Shown here: positions 1-6,662 of the stretch, one piece after another
Numbering within the stretch: position 1 is the stretch's first letter
How the letters are laid out: each line of letters starts with the position of its first letter
Notes under the pieces: model-generated
Seen by the model: only the letters and a program-made list of their open reading frames with translations
What the model was told of the DNA's origin: nothing
The model's database searches: none
DNA from: Anaerolineae bacterium
GTDB lineage: Bacteria; Chloroflexota; Anaerolineae; UBA4142
Assembly: GCA_026417715.1 (NCBI GenBank)
Contig: JAOACU010000091.1
Coordinates: forward strand, 1 to 9,988
Length of the DNA: 9,988 nucleotides
Reading direction: 5' to 3'
Made by a program: the position numbers and the translations under genes

Positions 1-430
1 GCACGAGACTCGATGGGCAACCCGTTGTGCAAAACAAGCCCGCGCTGTGTTTGGCGAGAAGTTCGCGATCAATGCGCGGATAGTAGTAAAATCCCTCCAG
101 TTGCGCCGCCGACGCGAGTTTCAACAAATTTTGATAGCCCGTGTTGTTCTCGGCAAGCAAGAGGATGTGATACGCATTGCGATCTTCTTGCGGATCGCGG
201 TCGCGCATCGTTTGCCGCGCCAAATACGCTTCGATGCCGATAATCGGTTTGATGCCGCGCGCTTTGCACGCGTCGTAGAATTCGATCGCGGCAAAGAGCG
301 CGCCGTGATCGGTGAGCGCGAGCGCGGGTTGGCGCAGTTCGACCGCGCGCGCCACCAGGTCTTTGGGATGCGGCAGACCATCGAGTAAACTGTATTCGCT
401 ATGAACGTGGAGATGAACAAAGTCGGGCAT
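1..430 (-). CDS. dnaE: DNA polymerase III subunit alpha, N-terminal part (partial)
   Basis: This is the replicative DNA polymerase catalytic subunit, cut by the left edge of the window: 143 codons read without a stop from the ATG at 430-428. The N-terminus shows the PHP domain. Residues 6-18 read HLHVHSEYSLLDG (metal-binding HxH motif), followed by ALTDHGAL and then IKPIIGIEAYLA, the standard first blocks of bacterial DnaE/PolC PHP domains. Later HILLLAENNTGYQNL and the FYYYPRID region fit the same family. No Shine-Dalgarno is visible before the ATG. A GTG three codons upstream (439-437) is in frame and is an alternative start. The polymerase core lies outside the window, so DnaE1 cannot be told from a DnaE paralogue. 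A TATAAT box about 110 bases upstream suggests its own promoter. Confidence 0.9.
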   Translation of the reverse strand, partial: MPDFVHLHVHSEYSLLDGLPHPKDLVARAVELRQPALALTDHGALFAAIEFYDACKARGIKPIIGIEAYLARQTMRDRDPQEDRNAYHILLLAENNTGYQNLLKLASAAQLEGFYYYPRIDRELLAKHSAGLFCTTGCPSSLV

Positions 431-543
431 AGGGATCACAGAAGCGCGTGGTCAGTGTGCGGCAGTGTTGCACCCTGACCCTTGTTTCTTAGAATTTTGC
501 ATTACTTGTGCAAAACTCGATAAGATGCAATAACTTGCTGTAG

Positions 544-549
544 ATTATA
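544..549 (-). promoter_or_regulatory. Putative -10 box of dnaE promoter
   Basis: On the minus strand the bases read TATAAT, preceded by GGTA. No good -35 box lies 16-18 bases upstream, since that stretch is the end of the preceding gene. A perfect -10 in the only gap before dnaE makes an own promoter plausible. The untranslated leader would be about 105 bases. It contains a small palindrome, TTTTGC at 495-500 and GCAAAA at 510-515, of unknown meaning. Confidence 0.4.
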
Positions 550-559
550 TACCAAATTC

Positions 560-1867
560 TTAATCTCTCTGACGACGCAGCGGTTTGTGTACAGGAATAA
601 CACGCGGATATTTGACGGTCGGTTCCAAGTCGCCGATACTCTCAAGAATCAAGGTATGCGCAAACCAATCGCCAAAGTCATACACGTATTCTAACTCGGC
701 GCCCACCTCCAAACCTAATCCCGCCAAACGTACCTTGCGCGCGGGCGTGTCCTCGAACGGATTAAGTTCACCATAGTCGCTTCGGTGGGGACGCTTGCCT
801 TTGCCACGCCGAATCACACGTGTAAACTCGCTCAGGTGGTCCGACGGATCCAAGTTAAACGCGTCACGCATCACACGATCGAAATCGCCCAACGTATGTT
901 TGCCGATAATTTCAATGATGTATGCGCGCTGGGAATACTGGGCACGCGCCAAAAACCGATAGACCTTTCGCGCTTGTTCTTTCGTAAAGGGCTGTTCTTC
1001 CACTGCATCGCGCGTGCCCCAAGCCCAATCGAACAACGATGTGTAATCCGCAGGCACGATCATCACCATTTCTTCGCGCATACGTGGATCGGTGGCAATG
1101 ACCTGATGCCAATGATCGCCGGGATAATCACGCGCCGAGACGAGGCGCGCATACGCCGTCGCAATCCCTGGAGAAAGAAACAGTTTTTCGTCCACCGTTT
1201 CTTGCAAGAGGTCCCAGATCGTATCGGCAAGTGCTTTGTTTTGCGCTTGGATTTCCGCTTCACGACGTTGAGTACGCGGCTCAAACTCGAGTGTAAAGTG
1301 CGCGCGCTCCCAATCGCGCACGGTGACGAGAATGCTATCACCCTGCCGCGCATTGTGGATGCGTAGCCAGTCGTGCAAATCAATGCCTTGACGTACAATT
1401 TCATCGGTACCTTTTATCATAGCAGCCAACTGCTCAAGATGTCTACTGTGTGGTCGGACTTGTATGGTCACCAACGGTGTGGGAATCAGTTGTGCATTGG
1501 CGTCGAAAAAGGTGGGCGGGGCGGATTCTATACTACGAGGAAAGATTGGTTTGAAAAATGGCTCGAACCAATCAAAGTACCACACCGCACCGTGTTTCAA
1601 TTGCTCAGCATCAAGCGGAATGCGGAAACGGACGCCTTGCATAGCAAGTCGTAGTGGAACCAACGTCTTGGAATCCAAAAATGCTAGCCCCAATCGCCAT
1701 TGTTCATAACGCAGATTCGTGCGAACAAGTTGCGCAGGATTCTTGGCTCGGGACGGATAGCGCGCGAGCACACGTTGGACGAATTCATCGAGAGAAATCG
1801 GCGCGTCCATTTCTGCAACAACGGCTTGCGCAACTTGAGACAATGAGGGACCTCTAGTGGTAGGCAT
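560..1867 (-). CDS. Plasmid pRiA4b ORF-3-like domain protein
   Basis: This is a 435-residue protein of unknown function. The C-terminal part, about residues 315-425, resembles the pRiA4b ORF-3 family. It begins with AYIIEIIGKHTLGDF, has a central PFEDT stretch, and shows the hallmark YDFGDW (396-401) followed by HTLILE and YPRVI. The usual cysteine-containing PPED tail of the family is missing, because the protein stops 13 residues after YPR. Residues 8-70 look like a small helical domain, possibly winged-helix, with the sequence SLSQVAQAVV then ISLDEFVQRVL. The middle 240 residues are unrecognised. The start is well supported: AAGGAG lies six bases before the ATG at 1867-1865, and a TATAAT lies just upstream. 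Its biochemical role is not known. It precedes dnaE in the same direction with a 129-base gap. Confidence 0.8.
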   Translation of the reverse strand: MPTTRGPSLSQVAQAVVAEMDAPISLDEFVQRVLARYPSRAKNPAQLVRTNLRYEQWRLGLAFLDSKTLVPLRLAMQGVRFRIPLDAEQLKHGAVWYFDWFEPFFKPIFPRSIESAPPTFFDANAQLIPTPLVTIQVRPHSRHLEQLAAMIKGTDEIVRQGIDLHDWLRIHNARQGDSILVTVRDWERAHFTLEFEPRTQRREAEIQAQNKALADTIWDLLQETVDEKLFLSPGIATAYARLVSARDYPGDHWHQVIATDPRMREEMVMIVPADYTSLFDWAWGTRDAVEEQPFTKEQARKVYRFLARAQYSQRAYIIEIIGKHTLGDFDRVMRDAFNLDPSDHLSEFTRVIRRGKGKRPHRSDYGELNPFEDTPARKVRLAGLGLEVGAELEYVYDFGDWFAHTLILESIGDLEPTVKYPRVIPVHKPLRRQRD

Positions 1868-1893
1868 GACTAACTCCTTAGATTCTTTATTTG

Positions 1894-1922
1894 ATTATAA
1901 CTCCAAATTCATCTCAATACAA
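1894..1922 (-). promoter_or_regulatory. Promoter of the pRiA4b ORF-3-like gene
   Basis: On the minus strand TTGTAT (1922-1917) is followed after 17 bases by TATAAT (1899-1894). The -10 is perfect; the -35 matches the consensus at three of six positions. It sits about 25 bases before the Shine-Dalgarno of the gene ending at 560 and diverges from the rpsB promoter. The 8-bp tandem repeat abuts its -35 box. Confidence 0.55.
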
Positions 1923-1973
1923 CACTGTCCCACTGTCCTACTGTCTCACTGTTCCACTGTCTCACTGTCCCAC
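1923..1973. repeat. 8-bp tandem repeat between divergent promoters
   Basis: Six consecutive 8-bp units start at 1923: CACTGTCC, CACTGTCC, TACTGTCT, CACTGTTC, CACTGTCT, CACTGTCC, then a partial CAC. The core CTGT is invariant and variation falls mainly at the unit ends. The array fills the space between the -35 box of the leftward gene (to 1922) and that of rpsB (from 1982). It could be a set of phased protein-binding sites, or a neutral short tandemly repeated element. Confidence 0.9.
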
Positions 1974-1981
1974 GCGTACAC

Positions 1982-2010
1982 TTGCCCTTTCGCGCACTCT
2001 GGTATATAAT
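1982..2010 (+). promoter_or_regulatory. Promoter of the rpsB operon
   Basis: TTGCCC (1982-1987), a 17-base spacer and a perfect TATAAT (2005-2010) form a good sigma-70 type promoter. Transcription would begin near 2017, giving a leader of roughly 140 bases before rpsB. No other comparable promoter was seen before tsf, pyrH, frr, uppS or cdsA, so the whole set is probably transcribed from here. Confidence 0.7.
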
Positions 2011-2101
2011 GCACCACGTTCAACAATCACGCGCCTCGATTCGCCAACGGGTGCCGCACACGCGGTCGTGAGCGAAGAAGACAGGCGCGGCCGTCACCGT
2101 C

Positions 2102-2120
2102 TAGTCGCCGCGCGCGACTA
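2102..2120 (+). promoter_or_regulatory. Hairpin in rpsB leader
   Basis: TAGTCGC (2102-2108) and GCGACTA (2114-2120) form a perfect 7-bp stem with a CGCGC loop in the long leader of rpsB, about 28 bases before its Shine-Dalgarno. No U-tract follows, so it is not an intrinsic terminator. rpsB mRNAs are autoregulated by S2 in some bacteria. Whether this structure serves that role here is inference only. Confidence 0.4.
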
Positions 2121-2158
2121 AATCCAAAACGGTGAACGAAAACACCCAAGGAGAACCT

Positions 2159-2995
2159 GTGGCTATTTTACCAATGAAATCGCTCTTGGAAGCCGGCGTC
2201 CATTTCGGACATCGCACGCGACGCTGGAATCCCAAGATGCGTCCCTTCATCTTCGCCGAGCGCAACGGCATTCACATCATTGACCTGCAACAAACAGTGG
2301 TCAAATTGGAAGAAGCGTACAATTTTGCGCGCGATACCGTTGCCGCCGGTGGAACAATTCTGTTTGTTGGCACTAAACGCCAAGCGCAAGACACCATCCA
2401 AGCCGAAGCCCTGCGCTGTGGAATGCCGTACGTAACACAACGCTGGCTTGGTGGGACACTGACCAATTTCCGCACCATCCGCTCGCGCATTGACTATATG
2501 CTCAAACTTGAAGAGCGACAAGCGAGCGGCGAGTTGGACAAACTACCCAAAAAAGAAGCGTTGCAACTTTCACGTGAGTTGCTGAAACTGCAAACGCGAC
2601 TCGGTGGCTTGCGCGAAATGCGTCGCTTGCCCAAAGCCCTCTTTGTGGTGGACACACATCACGAAACGAACGCCATCAACGAAGCGAAAATCCTCCAAAT
2701 CCCTGTGATCGCGATGTGTGATACTAACTCCGATCCCGATCCCATCGCTTACCCGATTCCCGCGAACGATGATGCGATTCGCGCCATCAAACTCATCACG
2801 AGCAAAATCGCCGATGCGGTGATCGAAGGGAAGAACATTCGCGGTGTCTTGGTGGCAGAAGCCGAAGAAGAGGGTGCGGTAGTGACGCCTGAACCCGAAC
2901 TACCCGCCGACTTGCCAACGGTGGACATCGAAGCCGAAGAATTTACCACCGAAGAAACGGAAGAAACCGAAGCCGACAAGGAAGAGGAAGAATGA
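2159..2995 (+). CDS. rpsB: 30S ribosomal protein S2
   Basis: This is a structural protein of the small ribosomal subunit. Residues 9-27 read LLEAGVHFGHRTRRWNPKM, the family's N-terminal signature, followed by FIFAERNGIHIIDLQQT, the GTKRQAQD block, RWLGGTLTNF and the PVIAMCDTNSDPDPI block. The start is taken at GTG 2159 because AAGGAG stands five bases before it and the protein then begins like other S2 proteins (AILPMKSLLEAG). An in-frame GTG at 2132 would add nine residues and has no Shine-Dalgarno. The protein has 278 residues, longer than E. coli S2 (241), owing to a strongly acidic tail (about 234-278) rich in Glu, Thr and Pro. It is first in the operon, and its stop overlaps the tsf start by four bases. 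Confidence 0.97.
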   Translation: MAILPMKSLLEAGVHFGHRTRRWNPKMRPFIFAERNGIHIIDLQQTVVKLEEAYNFARDTVAAGGTILFVGTKRQAQDTIQAEALRCGMPYVTQRWLGGTLTNFRTIRSRIDYMLKLEERQASGELDKLPKKEALQLSRELLKLQTRLGGLREMRRLPKALFVVDTHHETNAINEAKILQIPVIAMCDTNSDPDPIAYPIPANDDAIRAIKLITSKIADAVIEGKNIRGVLVAEAEEEGAVVTPEPELPADLPTVDIEAEEFTTEETEETEADKEEEE

Positions 2996-3585
2996 TTGCT
3001 TCAACCGAACAAATCAAGAAACTACGTGAACTGACCGGCGCTGGCGTGCTCGACGCCAAGCGCACGCTCGAACAATACAACGGCGACTTTGATAAAGCCC
3101 TTGCTGTGTTGAAAGAGAAGGGGTTGAAAGCCGCCGAAAAGAAAGCCGAGCGCGTGGCACGTCAAGGCATCATCGAAGCGTACATTCACGCCGGCGGCAA
3201 AATCGGTGTGCTGGTTGAAGTGAACTGCGAGACCGATTTCGTTGCGGCGACGAACGAATTCAAACAACTTGCACACGACCTTGCCCTTCAAATCGCCGCC
3301 TCCAAACCGCGCTACGTCTCCGTCAACGATATTCCTGCCGCCGAGTTGGAAGCGCAGAAAAAGATTTACGCCGATGCGGCGCGCGCGGAAGGCAAACCCG
3401 AAGAACTCGTCGAACGTATCGCGCAGGGCAAGATAGATGCCGCGTTGAATGAAATAGTCTTGCTCCGCCAACCCTTCATTCGTGACGAATCGCTCACGGT
3501 GCACGACCTCATTCAATCGGTCATTGCCAAAGTGGGTGAGAATATCGTCGTTAGACGCTTTGCACGCTTTGAATTGGGAGAATGA
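2992..3585 (+). CDS. tsf: Elongation factor Ts
   Basis: This is the guanine-nucleotide exchange factor that recycles EF-Tu from its GDP to its GTP form during translation. The N-terminal UBA-like domain covers about residues 4-40 with LTGAGVLDAK at 14-23. The core block VEVNCETDFVA contains the TDFV motif (81-84) that inserts into EF-Tu to displace magnesium. At 197 residues it is the short form, close to Thermus EF-Ts (196), and lacks the larger core of E. coli EF-Ts (283). Its ATG overlaps the rpsB stop as ATGA, so it is translationally coupled. A 123-base gap with two inverted repeats follows before pyrH. Confidence 0.97.
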   Translation: MIASTEQIKKLRELTGAGVLDAKRTLEQYNGDFDKALAVLKEKGLKAAEKKAERVARQGIIEAYIHAGGKIGVLVEVNCETDFVAATNEFKQLAHDLALQIAASKPRYVSVNDIPAAELEAQKKIYADAARAEGKPEELVERIAQGKIDAALNEIVLLRQPFIRDESLTVHDLIQSVIAKVGENIVVRRFARFELGE

Positions 3586-3593
3586 TTTGAACG

Positions 3594-3626
3594 GTAGTAG
3601 GACAAGTTTGAAACTGGTCCTACTAC
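3594..3626 (+). repeat. Inverted repeat 1 between tsf and pyrH
   Basis: GTAGTAGGAC (3594-3603) pairs perfectly with GTCCTACTAC (3617-3626). After one A/G mismatch, AGTTT (3605-3609) pairs with AAACT (3611-3615), leaving a single central base. The result is a nearly complete 33-base palindrome starting eight bases after the tsf stop. There is no downstream T-tract, so an ordinary intrinsic terminator is unlikely. It may be an RNA processing/stability hairpin or a remnant of a repeat element. Confidence 0.75.
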
Positions 3627-3644
3627 GGCATAACTGGAGATGCA

Positions 3645-3688
3645 GCAATCGGGCAATCAGTCAACTGGTTGCCTGATTGCCTAATCAA
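3645..3688 (+). repeat. Period-8 repeat with inverted arms before pyrH
   Basis: GGCAATCAG (3652-3660) pairs with CTGATTGCC (3673-3681). After one mismatch CAAC (3662-3665) pairs with GTTG (3668-3671). Read as 8-mers from 3645 the region gives GCAATCGG, GCAATCAG, TCAACTGG, TTGCCTGA, TTGCCTAA: direct 8-bp repeats on each arm that are inverted relative to one another. This matches the design of the arrays at 5003 and 6594. It ends about a dozen bases before the pyrH Shine-Dalgarno. Confidence 0.7.
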
Positions 3689-3708
3689 GAGGCGCGCGCG
3701 AGGAGACT

Positions 3709-4431
3709 ATGGCACAGCCCAAGTACAAACGCATTCTACTCAAACTCGGTGGCGAATCGTTGTGTGGCAAGGGACAAGTGGGCATTGATCCCCAAGCCGT
3801 CGCTTATCTCGCCGATGAAATCCAAGCCGTCAAAGCGCATCACGTCGAAATCGCTATCGTGATTGGGGGCGGAAATTTTTGGCGTGGCAACGATCCGTAC
3901 GCCAAGATGATCGAGCGCGCTACCGCAGACTATATGGGAATGCTTGCCACCGTCATCAACTCGCTCGCGCTGCAAGACGCGCTAGAAAAACGCGGGATGT
4001 ACACGCGCGTCCAAACCGCCATCGAAATGCGCGCGGTCGCTGAACCGTACATCCGTCGCCGCGCGATTCGTCATCTGGAAAAAGGGCGCATCGTCATTTT
4101 CGGCGCGGGGACTGGCAATCCGTTTTTTACGACTGACACCGCCGCCGCATTGCGCGCGCAAGAGATTGATGCCGACGTGTTGCTCAAAGCGACCAAGGTA
4201 GATGGCGTCTATGACAAAGACCCGTTGAAATATCCCGATGCTAAAAAGTTCGAGCGTCTGTCGTACAACGATGCGATTCTGATGGAACAAGTTCAAGTGA
4301 TGGACAACACCGCGCTCTCGTTGTGTATGGACAACAACCTGCCCATCATCGTCTTCGATTTAGCACAACCTCGTTCGATTGAACGCGCCGTACTAGGCGA
4401 ACCGGTTGGGACAATCATTACCAAGTCATAG
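3709..4431 (+). CDS. pyrH: Uridylate (UMP) kinase
   Basis: This cytosolic enzyme phosphorylates UMP to UDP with ATP, on the route to UTP and CTP. It belongs to the amino-acid kinase fold family, unlike eukaryotic UMP kinases. The phosphate-binding start KRILLKLGGESL (8-18) is followed by VIGGGNFWRG (51-60), ADYMGMLATVINSLALQ (73-89), GAGTGNPFFTTDTAA (132-146), KATKVDGVYDKDP (160-172) and MDNTALSLC (198-206). All are in the usual order, and the length of 240 residues is typical. GAGGAG lies three bases before the ATG. The second glycine in LGGES replaces the more common serine. The gene lies 14 bases before frr. Confidence 0.97.
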   Translation: MAQPKYKRILLKLGGESLCGKGQVGIDPQAVAYLADEIQAVKAHHVEIAIVIGGGNFWRGNDPYAKMIERATADYMGMLATVINSLALQDALEKRGMYTRVQTAIEMRAVAEPYIRRRAIRHLEKGRIVIFGAGTGNPFFTTDTAAALRAQEIDADVLLKATKVDGVYDKDPLKYPDAKKFERLSYNDAILMEQVQVMDNTALSLCMDNNLPIIVFDLAQPRSIERAVLGEPVGTIITKS

Positions 4432-4445
4432 ACAAGAGGAATCTT

Positions 4446-5003
4446 ATGATTGACGATGTCAAAGCCGATGCCGAAAATCGAATGAAAAAATCCATCGAAG
4501 CGTTCAAGCGCGAACTGGTGGGGATTCGCACAGGACGCGCGTCACCTGCGCTCGTCGAACCACTCAAGGTAGATTACTATGGCACGCCAACGCCCCTGCA
4601 ACAACTCGCGGCGGTCTCTGCACCCGAACCGCGCTTGCTCGTCATCAAGCCCTTCGACCAGTCCGCGCTGAGCGCAATCGAAAAAGCGATTCTCAAATCC
4701 GATCTTGGTCTCACACCAATCAACGATGGCAAACTGATTCGGCTACCCATCCCGCCATTGACCGAAGAACGCCGGCGCGAGTTGACCAAGGTAGTGCGCA
4801 AACACGCTGAGGAAGCACACATTGCGATTCGCAACATTCGGCGCGACGCCCTCAAAGATTTGGAAGAGATGGAAAAAGAAAAGTTGATCTCTGAGGATCA
4901 GCACTTTAAGGGCAAAGAAGTATTGCAAGAACTGACGGACAAGTATATTGCGCAAGTGGATCAAATCGCCAAAGCGAAAGAAGCAGAGATTATGGAAGTC
5001 TGA
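4446..5003 (+). CDS. frr: Ribosome recycling factor
   Basis: With EF-G this protein splits the post-termination ribosome so that subunits can be reused. At 185 residues it has the normal family length. The long helices of domain I flank domain II (about 31-104). Visible family blocks are GIRTGRASPALVE (26-38), VDYYGTPTPLQQLA (42-55), LTPINDGKLIRLPIPPLTEERR (positions 89-110) and an arginine cluster at 129-133 in the helix that contacts 23S rRNA. AGAGGA lies five bases before the ATG, which is 14 bases after pyrH, so the two are clearly co-transcribed. The gap to uppS is 69 bases and consists almost wholly of a short repeat array. Confidence 0.97.
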   Translation: MIDDVKADAENRMKKSIEAFKRELVGIRTGRASPALVEPLKVDYYGTPTPLQQLAAVSAPEPRLLVIKPFDQSALSAIEKAILKSDLGLTPINDGKLIRLPIPPLTEERRRELTKVVRKHAEEAHIAIRNIRRDALKDLEEMEKEKLISEDQHFKGKEVLQELTDKYIAQVDQIAKAKEAEIMEV

Positions 5004-5072
5004 TAGTCGCATAGTCCCATAGTCGCACCGTTGACTAGACGACTATAAGACTATACGACTACGAGACTAACT
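5003..5072. repeat. Palindromic array of 8-bp units between frr and uppS
   Basis: Three direct 8-bp units, ATAGTCGC, ATAGTCCC and ATAGTCGC (5003-5026), are followed after a short spacer by five units in the opposite sense: GACTAGAC, GACTATAA, GACTATAC, GACTACGA, GACTAACT (5033-5072). GACTAT is the reverse complement of ATAGTC, so the RNA can fold into a long imperfect hairpin in several registers. The array begins on the frr stop and ends on the base before the uppS ATG. No T-tract follows it. Confidence 0.9.
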
Positions 5073-5792
5073 ATGGAATTCGATACGCGTGTCTTGACAA
5101 AAATTCCAGTGCACGTGGCGATCATTATGGATGGCAACGGGCGCTGGGCACAACAACGCGGACTGCCGCGCACCGAAGGACATCGCGCCGGCGTCGAGAA
5201 TATGCGACGCGTCCTTGAGGGTGCTGTTGAATTTGGCATCAAGGTAATGACTGTCTATGCCTTTTCGACCGAAAATTGGGGACGACCCGAAGAGGAAGTG
5301 CGCGGCTTGCTCAAAATTTTTGAAGAAGTTATCACGCGCGAAGTCACCGAACTGCACAAGAACGGAGTGAAACTGCGCCACTTGGGCACTCTCGAAGGCA
5401 TTAGCGATAACCTGAAACAAGCCGTTCATAGCGCGATCGAACTCACTCAGCACAACGACCGCATCACCTTGAACATTGCGTTCAATTATGGAGGACGCGC
5501 GGAAATTTTGCATGCCGTCAAGCGAATGATTGAAGATCGCGTGCCTCCCGAACGCGTCAACGAGAAACTGTTCGAGAGTTATCTCTACACGGCTGGACTT
5601 CCCGATCCCGATTTGATTATTCGTACCGCTGGCGAAATGCGGCTCTCGAATTTTTTGATTTGGCAATCTGCCTACGCCGAATACTACACCACCCCCACCT
5701 ACTGGCCCGACTTTGACAAGCAGGAATTGTATAAAGCCCTCGTTGCCTTTAGTCATCGCCAACGTCGTTTTGGCAAACTAGAGAACGTCTAG
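5073..5792 (+). CDS. uppS: Isoprenyl transferase (undecaprenyl diphosphate synthase)
   Basis: This cis-prenyltransferase adds isopentenyl units to farnesyl diphosphate, giving the C55 carrier used for peptidoglycan and other surface glycans. Family signatures are complete. HVAIIMDGNGRWA (14-26) carries the catalytic Asp20. FSTENW follows at 64-69 and NYGGRAEI at 138-145. DPDLIIRTAGEMRLSNF (178-194) has the diphosphate-binding Arg and Glu; WQSAYAE and RRFG (231-234) follow. The more usual RTGGE/RTSGE reads RTAGE. Length 239 is normal. The ATG has no Shine-Dalgarno, because the preceding bases belong to the 8-bp repeat. The start is nevertheless firm, as the family motif begins within 14 residues. 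Confidence 0.96.
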   Translation: MEFDTRVLTKIPVHVAIIMDGNGRWAQQRGLPRTEGHRAGVENMRRVLEGAVEFGIKVMTVYAFSTENWGRPEEEVRGLLKIFEEVITREVTELHKNGVKLRHLGTLEGISDNLKQAVHSAIELTQHNDRITLNIAFNYGGRAEILHAVKRMIEDRVPPERVNEKLFESYLYTAGLPDPDLIIRTAGEMRLSNFLIWQSAYAEYYTTPTYWPDFDKQELYKALVAFSHRQRRFGKLENV

Positions 5793-5805
5793 GCGAGACT
5801 TTGCC

Positions 5806-6591
5806 GTGCTAAAAACGCGCGTCCTCACCGCACTTGTCCTCATACCACTCATCCTTGCCGCCGTGTACGCCGGCGGAATTATCTTCTTTGCCCTTGTGAC
5901 TTTTGTCCTTGTGCTCGCGGGCTACGAATTGTTTCAAATGATGCGCGCGGCAGGTTTCGCGGCGATGCCGCTGATGGGTTGCAGTGTGATCGCGCTACTC
6001 GCTATCGAGGCATACGTTTCGCCGGAATGGTTTCGTCCATTGATCAGCGGCGTCATCATTGCTACGCTCATCATCGGCATTCTGCAACAGAATCGTGAGG
6101 GCTGGCTGGCGGGCTGGGCGCTCACGCTAGCAGGTGCGTTGTACATCGGTGGACTGGGTGGATACTTTTTGTTCGTGCGCGCATTACCCAACGGAATGGT
6201 ATGGACGACGCTAGCATTGGTCACCGCATGGATGGCAGATGCTGGCGCGTATCTGGTCGGAACGCGCTGGGGCAAGCACAAATTCTTTCCGCGCATCAGT
6301 CCCAAGAAAACCTGGGAAGGCGCAATCGGTGGTGCGCTCGCTGCGCCACTGACGCTCGGCGCGCTGGGCTGGGTGTTCAGTTTGCCGTTGGCACATTGTT
6401 TCGCACTCGGCTTTCTCATCGGACTTGCCACCATCTTTGGCGACCTTGCTGAATCGTTGCTCAAACGCCAGACTGGTGTCAAAGATTCCAGCAACCTTAT
6501 TCCCGGACACGGTGGAATGCTCGACCGACTCGATAGTTTGTTATTCACGGCAGTTATAACGTATTACTATTTGGTGTGGGTGTTGGTGTAG
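5806..6591 (+). CDS. cdsA: Phosphatidate cytidylyltransferase (CDP-diglyceride synthase)
   Basis: This integral membrane enzyme converts phosphatidate and CTP to CDP-diacylglycerol, the precursor of membrane phospholipids. The protein has 261 residues with about eight hydrophobic segments, starting at residues 7-45. It ends with the CDP-diglyceride synthase signature at about 217-243: SLLKRQTGVKDSS, then LIPGHGGMLDRLD, preceded by KKTWEGAIGG and ATIFGDLAES. The likely start is GTG at 5806, 13 bases after the uppS stop, with only a weak upstream GGCGAG. This short spacing suggests coupling to uppS. It is the last recognisable gene of the conserved operon: dxr and rseP, which often follow, are absent here. 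Confidence 0.95.
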   Translation: MLKTRVLTALVLIPLILAAVYAGGIIFFALVTFVLVLAGYELFQMMRAAGFAAMPLMGCSVIALLAIEAYVSPEWFRPLISGVIIATLIIGILQQNREGWLAGWALTLAGALYIGGLGGYFLFVRALPNGMVWTTLALVTAWMADAGAYLVGTRWGKHKFFPRISPKKTWEGAIGGALAAPLTLGALGWVFSLPLAHCFALGFLIGLATIFGDLAESLLKRQTGVKDSSNLIPGHGGMLDRLDSLLFTAVITYYYLVWVLV

Positions 6592-6593
6592 GG

Positions 6594-6660
6594 ATATTGC
6601 ATATTGCGTATTGCGTATCACGTATCACGCAATACGCAATACGCAATACGTAATACGTAA
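6594..6660. repeat. Palindromic array of 7-bp units between cdsA and the sensor gene
   Basis: Five heptamers in one sense (ATATTGC twice, GTATTGC, GTATCAC twice; 6594-6628) are followed without spacer by four in the other sense (GCAATAC three times, GTAATAC; 6629-6656) and a partial GTAA. GCAATAC is the exact reverse complement of GTATTGC. The array fills the whole gap between the cdsA stop (6591) and the next ATG (6663). The RNA could form a hairpin of about 30 bp with mismatches. No T-run suggests a terminator. Confidence 0.92.
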
Positions 6661-6662
6661 CA

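Noticed and set aside
785..1366. 193-codon open frame on the plus strand
   Set aside because: It lies wholly inside the pRiA4b ORF-3-like gene on the opposite strand, has no Shine-Dalgarno, and its protein shows no family features.
1923..1973. Tandem repeat considered as a CRISPR array
   Set aside because: Units are 8 bp with no spacers; no cas genes nearby.
1891..2121. Small open frame in the rpsB leader as a possible leader peptide
   Set aside because: It starts upstream of the mapped -10 box, reads through the tandem repeat and lacks a Shine-Dalgarno, so most of it would not be transcribed.
3594..3688. tsf-pyrH hairpins considered as intrinsic terminators
   Set aside because: Neither stem is followed by a T-tract, and the downstream genes clearly belong to the same operon.
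5067..5762. 231-codon open frame antisense to uppS
   Set aside because: It is a mirror of uppS, whose family motifs are complete; the antisense product has no recognisable domain.
5934..6548. 204-codon open frame antisense to cdsA
   Set aside because: Its composition reflects the complement of cdsA codons; cdsA carries the full signature motif.
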